Positions 4,801 through 6,341 of a stretch of DNA of 6,341 nt are shown in pieces; the stretch's first letter is position 1; each line of letters opens with the position of its first letter. The notes below the pieces were generated by a model that was not told where the DNA came from, searched no databases, and worked only from the letters and a program-made list of their open reading frames with translations. Source of the DNA: JBEIJQ01 sp040380145 (GTDB taxonomy: Bacteria > Bacteroidota > Bacteroidia > Chitinophagales > Saprospiraceae); contig JBEIJQ010000167.1 in NCBI GenBank assembly GCA_040380145.1, positions 1 to 6,341 of the forward strand, read 5' to 3'. The translations under genes and the position numbers were made by a program.

Positions 4801-6341
4801 AACCCAGGCGTACCCGCATTCGGCGTGGCATCGAGTTGGATGCTGTTGCCCACACAGACAGGATTGTTGTTGGTCATCGTGGGCGTGGGAGCCGGATGGA
4901 CCGTCATCGAAGCGGTGAAAGGCAGACCCGCACAAAACGAGGGCGACGGTCCGAGCGGGGTGATCGTGAACACAACGGTCTGGGCCACATTAGTGGTGTT
5001 CACCGGGATGCCGTTGATGGAAAGCCCCGAGCCGGTTTCGGCCAATCCGGTCACATTGGCGGTGTTGTCGCGCGTCCAAGAGAAAGTGGTCCCGGCCAAA
5101 TTGTTGAGGATGCCGAGTTGTATTTCGGTCATCAAGTTGCCCGAGCAGACTTCCTGTGTATCGGGGCCGGCATAACCGCCTTCGGGATAAGGGTTGCCGT
5201 TGACGGTCACTTCAAATGAAGCGGAGGCATCGCAGCCCAGGGCCGCATTTTCCTGTACCCGGACGCGGATCACATTGGGCCCCAAAGTGGCCGGGAAAGA
5301 GGGCGGTGTGGTCGTATATCCCGCGAAGGACTGGGCGGCGTTTTCGTAATCGTATTCATACACATTGCCCACTCCGTTGAGCGCGCCGGCCGCGCCGGTA
5401 ATGGCCACGGTGGCGCCTTCACAGGCGTCCGTGATGGCGGGCAGAATGGCATTCGGCGCTGTGGGGTCGCTGTTGACCGCAAAAGTTTGGAAAACAGGAA
5501 TGCTCCATCCACAGCAAAGATGCCGCTCGCGGTAGCGCACGGTATAGGTACCGGTGTTGTTGAATGCCGTGGTGGTCGGCGAGGCCGAGGTGGAAACGAA
5601 CACGGGCTGCCCCACGCAGGAAGTGCCCTCAAAAACATTCCATTCGTATTCGACCGGATTGTCCCAAGCACCCGTGACGCTCAGGCCCACTTGTCCGCCG
5701 GCACAGATGGCCGCGGAACTGAGTGCGATGGTGGGCAGGGTACGGGCATCGGGCTTGATCTGCAGGTAGGAAGGGAAAACGGTTCCGTTGACGACAAGGT
5801 CGGCATCTTGGCTGCCCTGCGGGGTAAATACCTGTGCCGGACTGCTGGCCGCGTTGAACGATGATGTTTGGGCGTCCAGATCGTTCACGAAAGCAAAGCT
5901 CTGGCCGAACTGTGCCAAATCCCAGTTGCCCGCAGCTTTGGTGAGCTCGATCACGGAATTTCGGCAAAGTTTGGCGTTGTTGACGTTAATGGTGGCCGTA
6001 GTTCCGGTGGGAATAGAGGTGCCGTTCAAAGCACCCGTGCCAACCACATAGCGCGCAGCGGTTGTTCCCGAGGAGGCTTCTTGGCCACGGCCGCCGCGGG
6101 CTCCGTTTCCGCCATTACCGCCGGCACCGCCGCACCGACGGTCGCTGTTGCAGTTGCATTGGCTGCCGCCACCGCCGCCGCCGGCTCCGCCGTCGCCGCC
6201 CTGTCCGCCCGAACCGCCCGAACCGGCACTGCCGTTGGCCATCGAGGCGTTCAAGAAGTTTCCGCTCGAAGCGTTTTCGTACACTCCAAAAGAGCCTCCG
6301 CCGCCGAAGCCGCCAAAACCGCCCTGTCCGCCGCCGCCGCC
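1884..6341 (-). CDS. Giant T9SS-secreted modular surface protein, 5'-truncated by the window edge
   Basis: These are the last 1485 residues of a protein whose frame stays open past 6341; the signal peptide and start are outside. Numbering from the window edge, it has: a Gly-rich region with a Cys cluster (1-87); an unassigned linker domain (about 88-204); four Ig/PKD-like modules, each opening with a Cys-x-Gly motif (Cys213, 307, 399, 496); three HYR modules (PPTVACP 568, PPQIVCP 653, PPALACP 733); a parallel beta-helix opening with FVDVNATGNGNGFSWENAF (about 816-1340); a DLDGNTRPQGNGFDMGAYEY end piece like the choice-of-anchor Q domain; and a T9SS type A sorting domain (about 1400-1485, FPNPTTG to LKLLLEKP). 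The role is inferred as secreted or cell-surface adhesion or matrix protein. No catalytic motif was seen, although beta-helix folds also occur in polysaccharide lyases. It stands alone before its own terminator. Confidence 0.95.
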   Translation of the reverse strand, partial: GGGGGQGGFGGFGGGGSFGVYENASSGNFLNASMANGSAGSGGSGGQGGDGGAGGGGGGSQCNCNSDRRCGGAGGNGGNGARGGRGQEASSGTTAARYVVGTGALNGTSIPTGTTATINVNNAKLCRNSVIELTKAAGNWDLAQFGQSFAFVNDLDAQTSSFNAASSPAQVFTPQGSQDADLVVNGTVFPSYLQIKPDARTLPTIALSSAAICAGGQVGLSVTGAWDNPVEYEWNVFEGTSCVGQPVFVSTSASPTTTAFNNTGTYTVRYRERHLCCGWSIPVFQTFAVNSDPTAPNAILPAITDACEGATVAITGAAGALNGVGNVYEYDYENAAQSFAGYTTTPPSFPATLGPNVIRVRVQENAALGCDASASFEVTVNGNPYPEGGYAGPDTQEVCSGNLMTEIQLGILNNLAGTTFSWTRDNTANVTGLAETGSGLSINGIPVNTTNVAQTVVFTITPLGPSPSFCAGLPFTASMTVHPAPTPTMTNNNPVCVGNSIQLDATPNAGTPGFTFSWSGPSGFVSIDQSPVIANAQPANAGSYAVTVTDANGCTASAQTAAVTDITPPTVACPGDQTLLLGSDCRAVLPDYRGEATADDDCNVPGYLTIVQTPSPGTIVFGAGNSTVTITVTDLGGNSSTCSFAVARQDLTPPQIVCPTNLTVPASAIACSAVVTFSATATDACGVTPTVSFSPASGATFPVGITTVTASALDPSGNTATCSFTVTVVDQTPPALACPANQSVTIPQEFALPDYVAQITVTDNCAMGTVVQSPAPGTLYTTSGTRTVTLTATDAVGNISTCSFSLILTITPCGYLFVDVNATGNGNGFSWENAFTTLQAAIAASASSCDTILVAQGSYSPGALVTSTYNLRPMVPMYGGFRSGLTRATWSWSDRDPALYPSVLEGSGVVSRIVSASNVGTHPVLSVFDGFTVREAAGTSLGGGFYIFANGAGQTSGPIVRNCRFLSNIGSSGAAVGISASNFATANPTFLNCEFSGNQATAAGGGLYAVSQSGAACPITVSNCSFINNSAFAPGQLIARGGGLATYAYGSGATVDLALENSSFINNTSEQMGGAVWNYSRQAGVANLVANNCIFEGNQAQSGACIANYALGGSANLTINNSTMDANAVSFSGGALLNYCETQGGNGSMNIDNCLFRYNNSGALGGAISNLSLKAGQATASISRCRFEENTASQKGGVLFSQVSQSTQALINTLTTTNVSNCVFFNNSCPGRGGAINNESSTGSPTNLNITNCTFASNGSPSGAGIYNTGMSPGVGLVNLVNTVWWGNLTTGPTSRLIHNVGNGAIVNARNSSMQETPLTNNEIGTGAFNNQGGNIIGDPYFLNLALGDLQTYSYSPVVDAGTSVALTLDLDGNTRPQGNGFDMGAYEYSGARPLARISPVSTEEMFDATIFPNPTTGSFTVAFDREWTGIVQIFDMQGRLVLGQSLDGTDRTSLQLMDAASGTYLVRVVSGDRVQTLKLLLEKP
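1887..2144 (-). other. T9SS type A C-terminal sorting domain of the large protein
   Basis: The final 80-86 residues read EEMFDATIFPNPTTGSFTV, then VQIFDMQGRLV, GTYLVRVVSG and LKLLLEKP. The IFPNPTTG opening, the central D-x-x-G-R-x-V, the GxYxVRV strand and the short basic end are hallmarks of the Por secretion system sorting domain (TIGR04183 type). Such domains direct passage through the outer membrane and are usually cleaved off by the PorU-type sortase, with attachment to anionic LPS or release. This is the strongest taxonomic marker in the window. Confidence 0.95.
2478..3458 (-). repeat. Eleven beta-helix rungs in the large protein
   Basis: Residues about 962-1288 carry eleven copies of a degenerate motif N-C-x-F-x-x-N followed 5-12 residues later by a small or Gly-Gly turn: NCRFLSN, NCEFSGN, NCSFINN, NSSFINN, NCIFEGN, NSTMDAN, NCLFRYN, RCRFEEN, NCVFFNN, NCTFASN and NTVWWGN. 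The spacing is 29-38 residues, most often about 31. This is the signature of a right-handed parallel beta-helix with stacked Asn, Cys and Phe ladders, as in Pmp-like and choice-of-anchor-Q surface proteins. The copies are diverged at the DNA level, so the repeat is old rather than recently amplified. Confidence 0.85.
3909..4640 (-). repeat. Three tandem HYR modules in the large protein
   Basis: Three Ig-fold HYR (hyalin repeat) modules start at residues 568, 653 and 733. Each opens with PP-x-x-x-C-P and closes with a G-N-x-(S/A)-T-C-S-F strand. The periods are 85 and 80 residues. HYR domains are linked to extracellular adhesion and are common in Bacteroidota surface proteins. A 13-base identity, GAACGAACAAGTG, recurs at 4170-4182 and 4410-4422, exactly 240 bases (80 codons) apart, in agreement with module duplication. 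The third module is shorter in its conserved middle. Confidence 0.88.
4641..5730 (-). repeat. Four Ig/PKD-like modules in the large protein
   Basis: Residues about 204-567 form four successive beta-sandwich modules. Each begins with an A/V-C-x-G motif: AAICAGGQ (Cys213), DACEGAT (Cys307), QEVCSGN (Cys399) and NPVCVGNS (Cys496). The period is 92-97 residues. The last module ends with GSYAVTVTDANGCTAS, the common closing strand of PKD or SprB-like repeats in Bacteroidota surface proteins; the third (GGYAGPDTQEVC to TVHPAP) resembles the PKD-like modules frequent in gliding-bacteria proteins. They probably act as a stalk between the N-terminal part and the beta-helix. Confidence 0.8.
6081..6341 (-). 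repeat. Glycine-rich low-complexity region with a cysteine cluster
   Basis: The first 87 residues visible are mostly G-G-x triplets: GGGGGQGGFGGFGGGGSFG, then a normal stretch VYENASSGNFLNASMAN, then GSGGSGGQGGDGGAGGGGGG, a cluster CNCNSDRRC (6132-6158), and GGAGGNGGNGARGGRGQ. The codons are largely GGC and GGN, giving GCC/GGC runs on the DNA. The alternation of Gly-rich loops with a beta-strand-like segment suggests an earlier beta-helix or polyglycine-type fold that continues off the right edge. The exact fold is inference. Confidence 0.8.

Noticed and set aside
4026..5219. Plus-strand open frame of 397 codons, rich in Arg and Gly
   Set aside because: It is wholly antisense to the Ig/PKD and HYR modules of the surface protein; its Arg/Gly/His-rich composition is typical of a shadow frame.
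6282..6284. GTG as the start codon of the large gene
   Set aside because: The frame continues open through 19 more Gly-rich codons to the window edge, and no signal peptide follows this GTG, so it is an internal valine.
6081..6341. Collagen-like repeat
   Set aside because: The pattern is G-G-x rather than the strict G-x-y with proline that collagen needs; proline is absent from the region.

Overview
The window looks like a Bacteroidota chromosome of moderately high GC, most like Saprospiria or Chitinophagia-type environmental lineages, although the class is an inference. Three things point there: a C-terminal type IX secretion (T9SS, Por) sorting domain, a histidine kinase with the H-box style typical of Bacteroidota, and a TAnnTTTG promoter element just upstream of a tRNA gene.

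Layout from left to right. Positions 1-1012 hold the 5' part of a minus-strand membrane sensor histidine kinase, whose 3' end lies off the left edge. Positions 1013-1308 are intergenic, with candidate minus-strand promoter boxes for the kinase and the plus-strand promoter of a tRNA. A single tRNA-Val(UAC) on the plus strand occupies 1309-1383 and is followed directly by a strong intrinsic terminator (1390-1426). Positions 1427-1823 are about 400 bases with no convincing gene, containing a perfect 14-bp A/T-rich palindrome that may mark a dispersed repeat. A strong minus-strand terminator (1824-1857) serves the last gene. Positions 1884-6341 hold the 3' part (1485 residues) of a very large minus-strand gene for a T9SS-exported modular surface protein, whose 5' end lies off the right edge.

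The large protein has, in order: a glycine-rich region with a small cysteine cluster, a linker domain, four Ig/PKD-like modules of about 95 residues, three HYR modules of about 80-85 residues, a right-handed parallel beta-helix with 11 recognisable rungs, a choice-of-anchor-Q-like end piece, and a T9SS type A sorting domain. It is probably a secreted or surface-attached adhesin or matrix protein.

The kinase and the surface protein share a strand. A terminator, a long spacer and an opposing tRNA gene separate them, so they are not an operon. No mobile element, CRISPR array or complete defence system is visible.
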